Below are positions 1 to 10,958 of a stretch of DNA of 64,000 bases, piece after piece. The stretch is from Dipteronia dyeriana. Its lineage: Eukaryota; Streptophyta; Magnoliopsida; Sapindales; Sapindaceae. The notes beneath the pieces were generated by a model that searched no databases, was not told where the DNA came from, and was given only the letters and a program-made list of their open reading frames with translations. Each line of letters begins with the position of its first letter. Positions within the stretch are counted from its first letter, which is position 1. The position numbers were made by a program, and so were the translations under genes. The stretch is taken from the NCBI GenBank assembly GCA_032871835.1, contig CM065298.1:109805476-109869475 (forward strand), in the 5' to 3' direction.

Positions 1-577
1 TACATAGGATATTTCATGCTCAACATGACATACATAGGATATTTCATGCACAAAATTGGTTTTTTTTTTTTTTTAAGAAAATGGTATTTTAGTTTTTACA
101 ACTTACATTCGGTTAAAAATAATAATTTATATATTTTTGACTAATAACAATAATCTATTTCTTAATTTACTACTTTTACAAATCCCTCAAAATTGAATCG
201 TACACTTTTGTGGCAGTTTCAAATTATATTTACCTACCAATTTGGAGATTAATCATTCAAGGTATTATCTCTCACTTTTTAAAAAGATTAATCCTTTGTA
301 TTTTTTTTAGTTTCTTCCATCAATTTTTCTGTCATAGAAAATAGTATTAAAAAAATGAAGAATTGCAAATAACTCCCGAATTTTGATGTAATGCCAAAAC
401 AAAACATCTGATTTAAAAAATCAACTAAAAACCTCATATATATATATATATCATTAGTTGACTTCTTGACAGTAGTTTGACAAAGAATTTTCCACTTCAT
501 ATGATTCTCTAAAATAAATCATCTATTCTAGAGTACAAATATGAAAATGGAGAACAACTTTGAGTATGACTAGAATC
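1..577. other. AT-rich non-coding stretch with short direct repeat
   Basis: No coding region is supported here. The first 55 bases hold an imperfect direct repeat with a period of about 30 bases (the block starting TACATAGGATATTTCATGC occurs twice). The rest is AT-rich with homopolymer runs and a short (TA)n near 437. The single short ORF on the minus strand shows no recognisable domain. Confidence 0.6.
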
Positions 578-756
578 GTTTTTTTTTTTTTTTGAACTGT
601 CGATCTTTATTGAAAGAGCCGAGTAGGCTAAAAACAGAACCTAGGAGGACAAAACATAGCAACTCAGTCAACAGGCCAAGCAATCGCCCAAACAAAGCCA
701 AAAGGGAAAAACAACCCTTTGACCACACCTACAAAGAAGACAAAATTCGCACAAAG
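578..756 (-). mobile_element. Retroposon 3' tail (LINE-like), minus strand
   Basis: Read on the minus strand this stretch ends with an AATAAAG polyadenylation-like signal near 609-615, a short tail, and then a run of about 15 A (the + strand poly-T at 578-592). That is the expected 3' end of a non-LTR retrotransposon or other polyadenylated retroposed transcript. Because a minus-strand LINE ORF2 lies at 4837-7660, this could be the 3' end of the same LINE, separated from it by later insertions. I cannot prove the connection. No coding potential is seen. Confidence 0.45.
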
Positions 757-1259
757 GGTGCGTTTGGTACACGGGACGGAAAAAGACAACTTGGGACAGT
801 TTCTTCTTGCCCCACATTTGGCGTGACCTTTGCATGGGATAGAATGAGATAAGGTGGGAAAAGAAATCACAAAACTCTGTCCCACCATAGACCCTCGGCC
901 AACTTGTCGCATAGCATGGGACAACTTTTGTACCCTTTAATATTATCAAAAAGGGTTCAAAAATTAAATGACACCTTTTGGAGTTGACTTTTCAATAATG
1001 TCACTGTTTTAAAACACTTATTATGGTGAACAGATAAAAATACCCACAAATAGTTGTTCCACATCAGATTTCTTTCATTCAGTTCACAGTAATAGAGTTG
1101 CGAAGTAGGGAGAGAAAGTCATATTGAAACTCAGGCAAACACTCGAATGGCAATGAAGTGGCGTTACGCTGACGCACTCGAGGGTCGATGGATTGGCGCT
1201 ATGCTAACGCACTCGCGGGGGGAGGGGGCAGCTCTCCTGAAGATTTTTTTTAGTGGGGA

Positions 1260-1790
1260 ATATGTCTGAATAAGATGTTAAGAAAAGGCTCAGGAATTGT
1301 TTTCAAAAGGCTCAGATTACATTTACAAAGGTCGGGTTACATATCAAATGGCTCGGGTCAGTACTTAAAAGGCTCGGAGATACATAGTTGGCAAACCTAA
1401 GGTTTATACAGAAGGCTCAGGAACACTTACAAAATGCTCGGGAACACTTACAAAAGGCTCAGACACACTTAGAAAAGGCTTAGACACACTTACAAAAAGC
1501 TCGAAAACACTTACAAAATGCTTGGACACAACTTCATAAAGGTTCGAAATGTAATTACAAAGGCTTGGAAACACTTACAAAAGGTTCGAACACACTTTCA
1601 AAAGGCTCAGATACACTTTCAAAATGCTCGGACACACTTACAAAAGACTCAGACACACTTACAAAAGGCTCATAAACACTTACAAAAGGCTCCGATAAAG
1701 CTTAGAAAGGATTAGAGATTCAAAATTCATTCAACCAGCTTAAAGTTTACAAAAGACTCGGAGAACAAATGAAAAGGATTTGATAAAGTG
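1260..1790 (+). repeat. 21-bp minisatellite
   Basis: About 20 diverged copies of a 20-21 base unit of the form ACACTTACAAAAGGCTCGGA run through this region, best preserved at 1420-1700. Because 21 is a multiple of three, one + frame (1518-1715) is open and reads as a heptapeptide repeat of the type THLQKAQ. I take the ORF to be a by-product of the repeat period and not a gene: there is no neighbouring coding sequence and the unit decays in both directions. Confidence 0.75.
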
Positions 1791-2480
1791 TTACAAGACT
1801 CAGAAACAGAGGTATAGAAAAGAAATATTTAAGAGATATATTGTTAGAGAGAGAGAGTTACTGAGTTAGGACTACTGAGTTGAGTGTTGGAAGTATAGAG
1901 ATGTTAGCTAAGATGGAAGTACAAACAAAATAAAAAACTAATTATCTAAGGGTAATTTTAGTAATTCACCATAATATGTGCCTTTTAAACATAACATATT
2001 AAAGCACTCACTTGGATGCAAAATAAGTTTTAAAAAGTGACATTTTGGACCATTTCCACTTATCAAAAATTACAAACATGTCCTTACTTGAACGCCATCT
2101 CTCCCTTACTCTTTTTCATTCATTCATTATCGAATCCCTCTCTCCACAACCCAACTTCACCTTTATCACCCAAAATACAACATCTCCAGTTGATTCTGCC
2201 AACTTTTTTTTCGAAGCTTTGAAATCGAATCAATAACAAGCGAAGAGTATAAATAAATAAATAGTTTTTCCTTTGCTTCCAATGCAACCCCACCTAAAAA
2301 CCTCCCTCAATTTCAATCATTTGACACCAACATTATTCAAAGATGGTGTTTTTTTTTAATTCATCAAATAAATAAATAAATAAACCATTAAGGAAACAAT
2401 CACTCCCTTTTTACTTCTCTTTCTCATTTGTTCATTTACCTACCCTATCTTCTCAGTTCTCTCTCTCTCTCTATTTTTTT

Positions 2481-2585
2481 CTAGGTCTTTTTTGCTTCTT
2501 TATACATAAGCAAACACTAGGAGAGAGACATATCTAGGTCTTTTTTTTCTTCTATATACATAAACAAATACTGGGAGAGAGACTA
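2481..2585 (+). repeat. 53-bp tandem duplication
   Basis: Two adjacent imperfect copies (2481-2533 and 2534-about 2585) both start CTAGGTCTTTTTT and end in GGGAGAGAGAC-like sequence, preceded by a (CT)n tract at 2461-2472. No gene is associated. Short ORFs on both strands across 2500-2900 show no recognisable domain. Confidence 0.7.
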
Positions 2586-3225
2586 GATGAATAAGCAGGA
2601 GTGTGAAGAATGAGGTGGGGTTTTTGTGGGTGTTGTGTTTGACTTGTGAAGATGAACGGAGGTGGGTCTTTGGTTTCAACCCCAAACAACATGAAGAAGA
2701 CGATCCAAAACACAAAGGAGATCACATGTATTGATTTGATCTTGATTGGTGTTAGTTTTGTGTTGATTTGTAGGCTTGGTTTTATGGTGATCCATATTTT
2801 CAGCTTTTGTTTTGATTTTTGGGAAAGTGGGAATTCCTTTATTTTTGTGAGGTTGGGGATTGAGCTAGGTTTTTTATTTGATTGTGATGGGGTTTAATGA
2901 TGGTATGAGCAAGATCAAGTTGTTGTGTTTGTCTGGTTCATCGTTTGTCTATGAACAAGACATGATGTGTGTGTGTATGTGTGTGTGAATGTATGTTTGT
3001 TGTAGAATTTTGTTTTCCAGTTTTTCTTAATCTTTAAAGTCTCTAAAAGTAATAGGGGCATTATGACCATTTGAACTTATTGTCTCATCATGTCACTGTC
3101 ATACCAAATGCATAACAGTATAGTTAATTGTTCTGTTCCAGACATTCCAAACACAATACAGAATAACTGTCCCGTCTCACCCCTTCCGGTCTTGTCCTGT
3201 CATGTCTCGTCCCCGTGCCAAGAAG

Positions 3226-3886
3226 GAGAATCCAGACTAGAAAGCCAGTAACCCAAAAAAGCTAAAAAAAAGCAGCGAACCACACCTACAACCTTAAAAA
3301 TCACCCTAAACAAGCTTGTCCTTGATACACGTTGTTGTGGTGCGTCAAAAAGATTTATTTTATATTTTAATACCTTGTAACGCACAGAGTCAAAGGACTA
3401 GTATAACATGTAAGCAAGGGTTGTTTCCATTGAGAGGAGGAATTCATCAACTATCTATGGCTCTTGAGTTTATTTAAAAGCAATGCAAATGGAATGTAGA
3501 AGCTGTGAGAATGATGTGCATAAAGTGTAAGCATAATGCGGTGTGTGAAAGTGAGCAAAAACAACCTAAAACTAAATGCATGAAACTAAAGATAGAAATG
3601 TAACTGGGTAGCCTTTCTAAATTAATTTACTCCTAATTAAGTTAATCTTGGGAATCTCTAATATTGGGTCGCAACTTCTTTCTCACAATATCAACTCGCG
3701 GTGGTCTTCAACCGTAGAATTTACCTTGTTTTGCCCACATATGGCACAAACACCATCTTTGAGGGACATTTGCCTGCACTTGGCTAAAACACACATTAAA
3801 TACAAAAAACTGGTCGAAAACGAAAAAAAAAACGATAGAAAATGGGAGCTCTAAATGTAAACATTTGTAGAGTGCTCAGTCCTCAC
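3226..3886. other. Non-coding stretch, possible LINE 3' remnant
   Basis: No gene is supported. Its right edge (3879-3886, GTCCTCAC) is the target duplication of the hAT-like element. Removing that element joins this DNA to the 3' end of the minus-strand LINE ORF2, so at least the right part is probably LINE 3' untranslated sequence. Confidence 0.4.
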
Positions 3887-4456
3887 CAGTGTTCTAGTGG
3901 GCGATAGGCGCTAGTCGTACGGTGGACCGGCGCCTAACGCCTAGACCGTATAATCGTTGCCTTGTCATCGACTAGGCAAATTTTTTTTTCTTCTCTATGT
4001 TTTGCTCTACTGCTTATATGTCTTGATGACTATCATTGACATTGGAAGATGTGACATGCCTGAATCACCACAAATTTTCTATCACTAAAGCTGTCACCAA
4101 CTCACCATCTTATTATTATATCATTTACTTTTTCATTTTTTATTTTTATTATCATATTTATGATTGTTTTTTTATTTCTCTAGATATGTGTAATACACTT
4201 TGATCTTATCAATCGATCATTTTTTTATTTTATTTCCAATTTTCAACTCTTTTTCCCTTTGCCTCTCTTCTCAACTCCATCACTGATCTCTCTCTTTCCA
4301 TCTCTTTGTCTTCATCTCTCTGCATCTCTGATTGATGATTATCAGTGTTGTAAATTTCCAATGATCTCTCTTCTTCTCTCTTTTTCTTCAACCTCCATCA
4401 CCAATCTGGGTTTTATTTTTTATTTCAAGTTTTTAACACACACACACACACACACA

Positions 4457-4493
<37 letters not shown>

Positions 4494-4836
4494 CATATCT
4501 CTTCAAACTCCATCTTTGATTCTCTATAACTCCATCTTTGATTCTCTGCAACTCCATCTTCATCTTCTTCAAAATCATCTTTTTTTTTTATTGTTCGTCG
4601 CATCATTTTCATCCCTGGGTTTCGATGATGAGTTCTAGCAAGCTGGCCACCGTTTTAATTATTTATTTAATTTTAGGCTCTGTCTAGTCTGCCTAGGGTG
4701 ACTAGTCGGAGTCAAAGCCGTTGATTAGTCACCCTCCGTCTAATAAAGCCATTTTTCAGCTTTTCGATTCGCCCAAAGGCCACCTAGCAAATTTTTTATG
4801 ATTAATCGATCAATTTTTCCGATTACTATAACACTG
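3887..4836. mobile_element. hAT-like non-autonomous element, 950 bp
   Basis: The ends are inverted copies of each other: CAGTGTTCTAGT at the left and, reverse-complemented from the right, CAGTGTTATAGT. The next inner bases are rich in CGCC/TAGGCGC words at the left and CGATTAATCGAT at the right. Flanking 8-mers GTCCTCAC (3879-3886) and GTCGTCAC (4837-4844) match at 7 of 8 positions, the target-duplication length of hAT elements. No transposase is encoded, so it needed one supplied elsewhere. It sits at the very end of LINE ORF2. Confidence 0.85.
4435..4490 (+). repeat. Compound (AC)n(TC)n microsatellite
   Basis: About 24 bases of AC repeats run directly into about 32 bases of CT repeats, inside the hAT-like element. 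Confidence 0.95.
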
Positions 4837-5260
4837 GTCGTCACCCATGCTCGATCCCATTTTGGCTAGTTCATCCGTAAAAGAGTTGGATGATCTCGAG
4901 TTGTGATTGACCATTGCCCCTTTCAAAACCTGTAACCAACTTCTGATATCATAAATTAGGTCCACATGCTTCAGGCTTCCAACATTGTCTACATTGTTAA
5001 CCCACGAGACTGCCACTTTGGAGTCGCTTACGAAGACTAAATCTCTTCCCCGTAATGATGAAAAAGAGACACATAGATTACAAGCTCTATGGATAGACAA
5101 TAACTCCGCCGAGTTAGAGTCAAGTTGGCCCACATACGAAGAAAAAAGACCTAGAACTTTGTCATTTGAGTTACGGAGAACACCGCTTATCCCTATCAGG
5201 CTTGGCTTCCCCCTAGCCGAACCATCAATATTAAACTTCAGGCCATTAGACTAGGCGAGC
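4837..5260 (-). pseudogene. LINE RNase H domain segment
   Basis: This is the C-terminal RNase H (RVT_3 type) domain of the LINE, read on the minus strand. It carries FNIDGSARG with the first catalytic Asp near 5235, DSNSAELLSI with the Glu near 5110, and FVSDSKVAV with the second Asp near 5025. The last motif, SFTDELAKMG near 4860, keeps the final Asp. All four acidic positions survive, although the rest of ORF2 is broken. The last original codons are disrupted by the hAT-like element. Confidence 0.8.
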
Positions 5261-7660
5261 TCATTCTTCCAAGCATGGTTTCTTGATCATAGGGGATTCA
5301 AAACATAAGTCTTTAAGATTTAGTATAAGCATTGTGATTGGGTCTTTTGAACCCTTTCTGAAATGTTTAAACCACCATGCAATTTTGAATTTCACCATAT
5401 CCATTGCCTCCTCTAGAGATTTATCTTTGTTCCATCAAAAATATTCCTATTTCTTTTTTTCCAAATCGTCCACACCACGGCATAGAATAAGGTCCACCAC
5501 ACCCTCTTACCATTTTGAGAAGGGGAGAGACATTTCCATCCCTCCCACCAGTCTGTCAACTTCAGAGTAGGAAAGCTCTAAACATCCCATCAGCCCATGC
5601 AAATTTAGCATACATTACAAGAACGTTGGCATTGAAGGAAAAAATGGTCTAAGGTATTCGTTCCTTAAGTACAAGTGAAACTAGAGTCGTGGCTCAAGCC
5701 GAAGAGAGAGATAACTTCTCGGACAAGAATTCTCCATTTAAGGACTTGCCAAACAAAGACCTCCACCTTCAGAGGGTAAAATCTCTTCCAAACTGAGCTC
5801 ACCCAGGGGGAATTGGTCACAACAGCTTTCTAGGCAAGCACGAAAAGAGACCACCGAGAAGATACCTTTGGGATTGAATTTCCAGGCCATAGAGTCATTG
5901 ATTGATTGACCTTTGAGGCATTGGGATGGATCTACATGACAGCTCTTGAATGCCTCATTGGTTGATTGAATGATTGACCTTACGAACTTTGAGGCATTCA
6001 AGAGTTGTCACGAAACTCATCCATTGATTGACCTCTCACACGAATAAAGGCCTCCTCAAGGCTATATTCCACACCCAAGTCGACTCATGCCAAGCGCCAA
6101 GCTCCTGAACTATACCATTTATATTTGTTGATAGAGCATAATCCTTAGGAAAACCTCCGGTAGCATAGCCGAATCAGAGTTGACATCAATCCACAACCTA
6201 ATTCTATACCCTTTTTCCCATCACCACCTACAGATTTTCATTAATCCACATAGCTGGTTCACTACCGTTAACAACAACGAGTGGATTGCCCTGACAAAAT
6301 GAGAGGCCAGAGGAGATCCTTGCCAGTCCCACACCAAATTCTTGACACCAATTTTGTATTTGGCACAACACACCCTTCTCCACGACACTTGTAGCTCACT
6401 ACTGAAATGCCAAGCCCATTTGGCTAAAAGACCATGATTTTTGTCCAAAATCCAACCTATCCAGAGACCACTTTTTCATTTACTCAACCAAACCGACTCT
6501 CATCTTATAGTATGAGTTCTTTTCTTCTATATACCGTCTCCCCAAAAGAAGTCGCGTTGAAGTTCTTCGATCTTTTACACCACCCCAACAGGAATTTTAA
6601 CACCAACATGTAGTATATGGGAAGTTTCAAGAGAACCACCTTAATCAACATTAGGCATCTTCCTTTCGATAGAAATCTAACTTTCCACGGAGCTAGACAT
6701 CTCTCAGTTTCATTTACCACCGGATTCCAAAAGGCCTTAGAATTAGGATTGGTGCAGAGTGGTAACCCAAGATACACCATTAGGAGCGTAGCATTCTTAC
6801 ACCTTAGAACCTCTTCCCAATTAACCTCAACGGTCTCTTTTTCACCCACCTTAACAATGCAAGATTTATGAAATTTGATCTTAAGACCAGAAACTATCTC
6901 TAAGCACTACAAAATCCTTCATAAACTAATAAGGGTATCCATTTTTGGTTCAAGAAAAATGATAGTATCATCCGTGAATTGGAGATGAGACACTTGCACT
7001 TCATTTTGACCAAAACTCACTCCTCTAAACATACCCAAATCAACTGCCTTATTCAAGACACAATTCAAAGCTTCGGCCACAATATTATAAAGAAATAGGG
7101 ATAAAGGATCCCCTAGGCGAAGACCTCTCTCTACATCAAATTGTTTAGTATGACTCTCATTAACCAAAACCGAGAGCATTGGGGTGTAGATACAACTACA
7201 GATCAAACACTTCCATTTGCTACCGAAACCCATATCCCTCAAGCAATGCTTCAAAAAGAGGTGATCCACACTATCGTAGGTCTTTTCAAAATCTAATTTT
7301 ACCACTAAGCCCCATCACGATCCTTCTTCCGACTATGAATTATCGCATTAGCTACAACAAAACTCTCAATTATTTGTCTTTTTTTAACGAAGATTATTTG
7401 AGTATCGTCGATGATCGAGCCCATCACTCTCTTTATACGGTTAGCCAAAACCTTCGCTAGCAATTTGTACATAGAGCCCACCAAACTTATTGGCCTATAA
7501 TCTTTCAGGGATTCAGACTGGCCAACCTTAGGAATCGGCAATAATATCATTGACCACACCACTATCCCTATGAAATTTCTCCATAAAAAGCATAAAATCA
7601 TCCTTGATCATGTCCTAATTAGCCATCACAAAGTTGATATTCGAGCCGTCCTTAAAGTGT
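4837..7660 (-). pseudogene. LINE ORF2 remnant (RT, RVT zinc finger, RNase H)
   Basis: On the minus strand a 5'-truncated non-LTR retrotransposon ORF2 can be followed in broken pieces. The reverse transcriptase spans roughly 7660-6505: a finger region with DYRPISLVGS near 7500, a palm with a FTDDTIIF motif (the usual F/Y-x-DD) near 6965, and the YLGLPL and APWKxRFLSKG thumb motifs near 6780-6670. Next come the LINE connector (LLAKWAWHF) at 6448-6221, the WKFNPKGIFSV motif near 5880 that precedes a zf-RVT zinc-binding region, and an RNase H domain at about 5260-4837. The endonuclease domain and ORF1 are absent, consistent with 5' truncation. Multiple stops and frameshifts separate the pieces. 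The frame appears to end at a TGA immediately across the hAT insertion. Confidence 0.9.
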
Positions 7661-9170
7661 TATTTACCCACTACTCAGCTGAGTTTATTTAAGGGTTCTT
7701 GGCACACTTTCAGGATACAATAAAATTTGGAACATGTGATATAGCAAAACCGAAGCATTCACTTATAATTTTTTTTACGAAATTGTATGCCCATTCTAGA
7801 GAAGAGAAAATAAAAATTAGTAAGCAATAAATCAGCATTTGTGTATTTATATAATGAAGAGAATGTGTGACATTTGAACCTTGTCTATATGAAGAAATAT
7901 GTCTATCGAATATGTTTGGCACCCGAATTTAGATTCTCTGCTGGTCTGATATTTTTCGTGACCCCATATATATAATTTTATGACACATAATCAATACAAT
8001 GAATAGTAGTTAAGATGTGATTGGTTTTCATAGTCAATTTATCAACAACCAATCATATGTTTTAAAAAGATTAAGAAAAAGATTAAATCAACAAACGATT
8101 CAAATCCTCGGCACCCTTATTGCAAAACTACTGCACAGTTTACAAAAAAAATGATATATCAATTGAGTAAAATCTAACAATTAAACATTTACTTATCTCT
8201 GCATATATATCATCATATACATCACGTGCCAATTCAAATTCAAAAAACTCTTTGAAACAAAAATAATGTTGGTTGGGCAGATTCCAACTATGATCTCACG
8301 CAACTAATAACATTGTATCGGTATATATATAGGTGTCTTTTTATATTTATAGCTTTATAATTAAGGTTTTGACTAAGTTACTCTTAACAATAATGTTACT
8401 GTATCAATTTTTAGTCTTTAGATTTCAATTTAAGGGTGTATAAAAATTAAAAATTTGAAAAATCTAAAGGTGTAATAAAATTAATGATTTAAATATTAAA
8501 ACAAAAATAAATCAACTCTATTATATAACCGCCTAGTAACCAGGGGTAAAGCGATTTTTTTTAGAGGTCAATATAGTTAAATATAATATTTTAGGGGGAT
8601 CAAAGAGAAATTTTGTAAAATTTAACATTATATGTATATTATATTTTTTTTTGTGGGGCCATTGGCCCTGCCAAACCCCTAAACTTCGCCAACTGCAACT
8701 TAATTAATTAGCCAAACCAATTATGATTATAGATTTTGTAACTTTGTCCGACATTTATAGTTTTACTGTTTTAATACTAGTTTATGATAATAATTTAGTT
8801 CATTCATTTAATTCTTATAAATTTAATCTAACTTAATTTAATGGATAGAAATATTGTCACGTCATTTGTTACTAAATTTAAAAATTAAATTTGAACATAA
8901 TAGAATTATTCTTTTTTTATCATCAAATTTATCCATCTGTCTAACAAGATATATATATATATAAATTTTCTCTTTAGGATGTACTGATTAATATATATCA
9001 GTGTCTTACACGATGATTATGGTCTACATACAATACACTGATATATTTACATCAGATGTATTTTATATCAGTACGTACCGAGAAGAAAAATACTATATAT
9101 ATTTATGTGTAATTATACATATCTGAAATCTACAACATTTATATGTATGTGCAAACATGATCATGAACAG
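7661..9170. other. AT-rich non-coding stretch (intron-like near its right end)
   Basis: No gene is seen. The LINE similarity stops at about 7660, giving its truncated 5' end. The region is AT-rich with no ORF of recognised family. Its right end, TGATCATGAACAG, serves as a plausible 3' splice site for the ankyrin exon, so part of it is probably intron. Confidence 0.5.
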
Positions 9171-9706
9171 GGAGTCCAATAGTGAGGGAACTGTGGAAAG
9201 AGAATAGATATCATAAATTCGCTTATGATCTTGCGAGGAAACTGACTAGGAAAGATAAATCGTGGGAGCAAAGTATTAGAGGGTCTACAGACACGGCCTA
9301 TGAAGCTGATAAAGATAAATCGTTGGAGCAAAATATTACAGGATCTACAACCACACTCAATGAAGCTGTTAAGGATAAAGAAGAGAAAGAAGAGAAGGAT
9401 CGATCACCATTGTTTGCTGCAACAAAAGCAGGAAATGCAGAGTTCGTCAGGATGATACTTGAAGAGCATCCTCAAGTTCTTGAGTATACAAATCATAGGA
9501 ACCAGAACATACTCCATGTGGCTGTCAGGTACCGTCAAAAGGAGATATTCGCGTATGTGACAAAAAGAAGAGTACCAATGTTGAGGTTGGTAAGACGATT
9601 TGATGGAAACACAATTTTACACTTTGCCGCTGACACAAAGCATTACACAGGAGGAACTAGCTCTGGTCCTGCCTACCAACTGCAAGAGGAATTAGAATGG
9701 TTCAGT
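9171..9706 (+). CDS. Ankyrin-repeat protein exon (ACD6/ITN1-type), partial
   Basis: An open exon of 178 codons encodes part of a plant ankyrin-repeat protein of the ACD6/ITN1-like family, whose members carry ankyrin repeats and a C-terminal membrane-embedded PGG domain. The exon begins after an AG at 9169-9170 and reads GSPIVRELWKENRYHKFA. It continues into two ankyrin-type repeats (PLFAATKAGNAEFVRMIL; NILHVAVRYRQKEIFAYV) and DGNTILHFAA, and ends in the family motif PAYQLQEELEWF before a GTGAGA donor at 9707. There is no stop and no good in-frame ATG, so this is an internal exon. Neither 5' repeats nor the PGG exon is visible in the window: retrotransposon A begins 330 bases downstream. It is either a gene remnant or an exon flanked by a retrotransposon-filled intron. 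Confidence 0.7.
9251..9370 (+). repeat. 60-bp in-frame tandem duplication within ankyrin exon
   Basis: Copies 9251-9310 and 9311-9370 both start AAAGATAAATCGT and encode 20-residue units KDKSWEQS...YEAD and KDKSLEQN...NEAV, followed by a third KDK start. Because the unit is 20 codons the frame is preserved. It lies in the linker before the ankyrin repeats, where the family varies in length. Confidence 0.85.
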
Positions 9707-10038
9707 GTGAGAATTATCATAACTATCCCTTTATATTTGACATCTTTTCATAAATAGTCATAAAAATATATCAATCCCAAAAAAAAAAAAATTGTTTTTG
9801 TCAATTTTTTCAGATAAAAATACTAGATTTTTGGATTTTATTTTTATTTTTCCTTAAAAATATATGTTGAGGTCTATCGGCAAAGTTTTCGATTGTTGGA
9901 GGTCTATGACCTCTTATAAATTTTCAAAAAAAAAAAAAACATTTAAAATTAATTAAGAAAAATAGAAGTTTGAGGAATATTTTTGTGACAGCATATGCTA
10001 AAATAGATAACAATAATTTTTTTGTTTTTTTTGGAGGT
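9707..10038. other. Intron-like AT-rich stretch before element A
   Basis: No coding sequence is seen. It begins with a GTGAGA donor, is AT-rich with poly-A/T runs, and ends where the LTR of element A starts. The five bases before that LTR (10034-10038, GAGGT) would be the A target duplication, but the other end of A is missing. Confidence 0.5.
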
Positions 10039-10958
10039 TGTTGTATGTGAATTTTACCAAGCATACACGTCATTGACAGGAAGGAGAAAACAGCCAGGTG
10101 GACGCCCAAATGGACACTCAGGAAATATCCTACGAGGCATCATTAAAGAGAAGAAAAGCCCGAGTACGCATATATAGAATGAAACCTACTCGGGATCAGT
10201 TAACAACGCTCGGGACTGGTTAAACAACGCTCGAGACTGGTTAAACAACGCTTCCATTCGGGCTCAAAAGGCGCTATTCGGGACCATCAGGTATTATTCT
10301 TACTCGGGAATAAATACGACTCGAGTAAGAACTTGGTGCTTATTTTACACGGATTAAGTCATTCAATACGCGAAGATATCCATCAGGAAGGAATCCCAAA
10401 TAATGGAACATTAAGTTAGAAGAGTCCCCCAATCGGGAAATAACTTGATTTCTTTACGAAGACTACATTCTTATAAGGAAACGAGTCCAAATTGAACTAC
10501 ACTATTAGAATCCTACTCGATTTCTATAAAAGACTCCGAAACAGGAAAGAAGACAAATCAACCTCAAGCAAGTAATCAAATCACAATTAAATACAAAGAT
10601 CTTGTATTACTTATACAAAGATCTTGTATTACTTGTACAAAGCAGATTAGGGTTCTATAAGCATATAAATAGACCCATAATCTGGCTCCAAAAGATATAA
10701 GCAATATAGCATACAGAAATCATAGCAAATACAGAGAGAAAAAAGAGAGATCGAGAGCTTGTAAACATCATATTTTCATAGTGGATTTTGGCTTGGTTGA
10801 TCGTTCAACCACCCGTGGACGTTTCTCCGATCATCGGAGTTTTACCACGTAAAACTTTTGTCTTCGTTACTCTCTCTGAATCTCTTTCTCTTTGAATTAA
10901 TAGCCGAAATCCAATCCTTGTTGGCTTTCCTGACGTAATCCAAAAATCGACGTCAACA
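10039..10958 (+). repeat. 5' LTR of element A
   Basis: Starts TGTTGTATGTG and ends GACGTCAACA, a TG...CA pair matching the C LTRs (about 877 bp) over its length. A is about 40 bp longer, partly from a tandem duplication of the block TACAAAGATCTTGTATTACT at about 10595-10640. A TATA-like ATATAAATAG at 10663-10672 marks the probable promoter. Confidence 0.9.
10663..10672 (+). promoter_or_regulatory. TATA box in LTR of element A
   Basis: ATATAAATAG lies about two-thirds along the LTR, the usual U3/R position. The same word is conserved at the equivalent place in both LTRs of C. Confidence 0.6.

Larger units (their letters stand above)
757..3225. mobile_element. Candidate non-autonomous DNA transposon (weak)
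   Basis: The left end (GGGTGCGTTTGGTACACGGG, followed by GGGACAGTT about 40 bases in) and the reverse complement of the right end (near 3140-3225, with GTGTTTGG, GGGACAGTT and repeated ACGGG/GGGAC blocks) are similar in composition and share short words. This resembles the ends of plant hAT/MITE-type elements that begin with GTGTTTGGT. The TIRs are not clean and I cannot find a convincing target duplication. The interior contains two tandem repeat arrays and no recognisable transposase. It could equally be ordinary intergenic DNA. Confidence 0.25.

Noticed and set aside
757..924. Overlapping ORFs on both strands near 592-950 as genes
   Set aside because: No recognisable domain, overlapping frames on both strands, located in probable transposon end and retroposon tail.
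1518..1715. 65-codon heptad-repeat ORF as a gene
   Set aside because: The frame is open because the minisatellite period is a multiple of three. No conserved context or start signal.
4259..4519. 86-codon ORF with Ser-Leu repeats
   Set aside because: Translation of the (AC)n(TC)n microsatellite within the hAT-like element.
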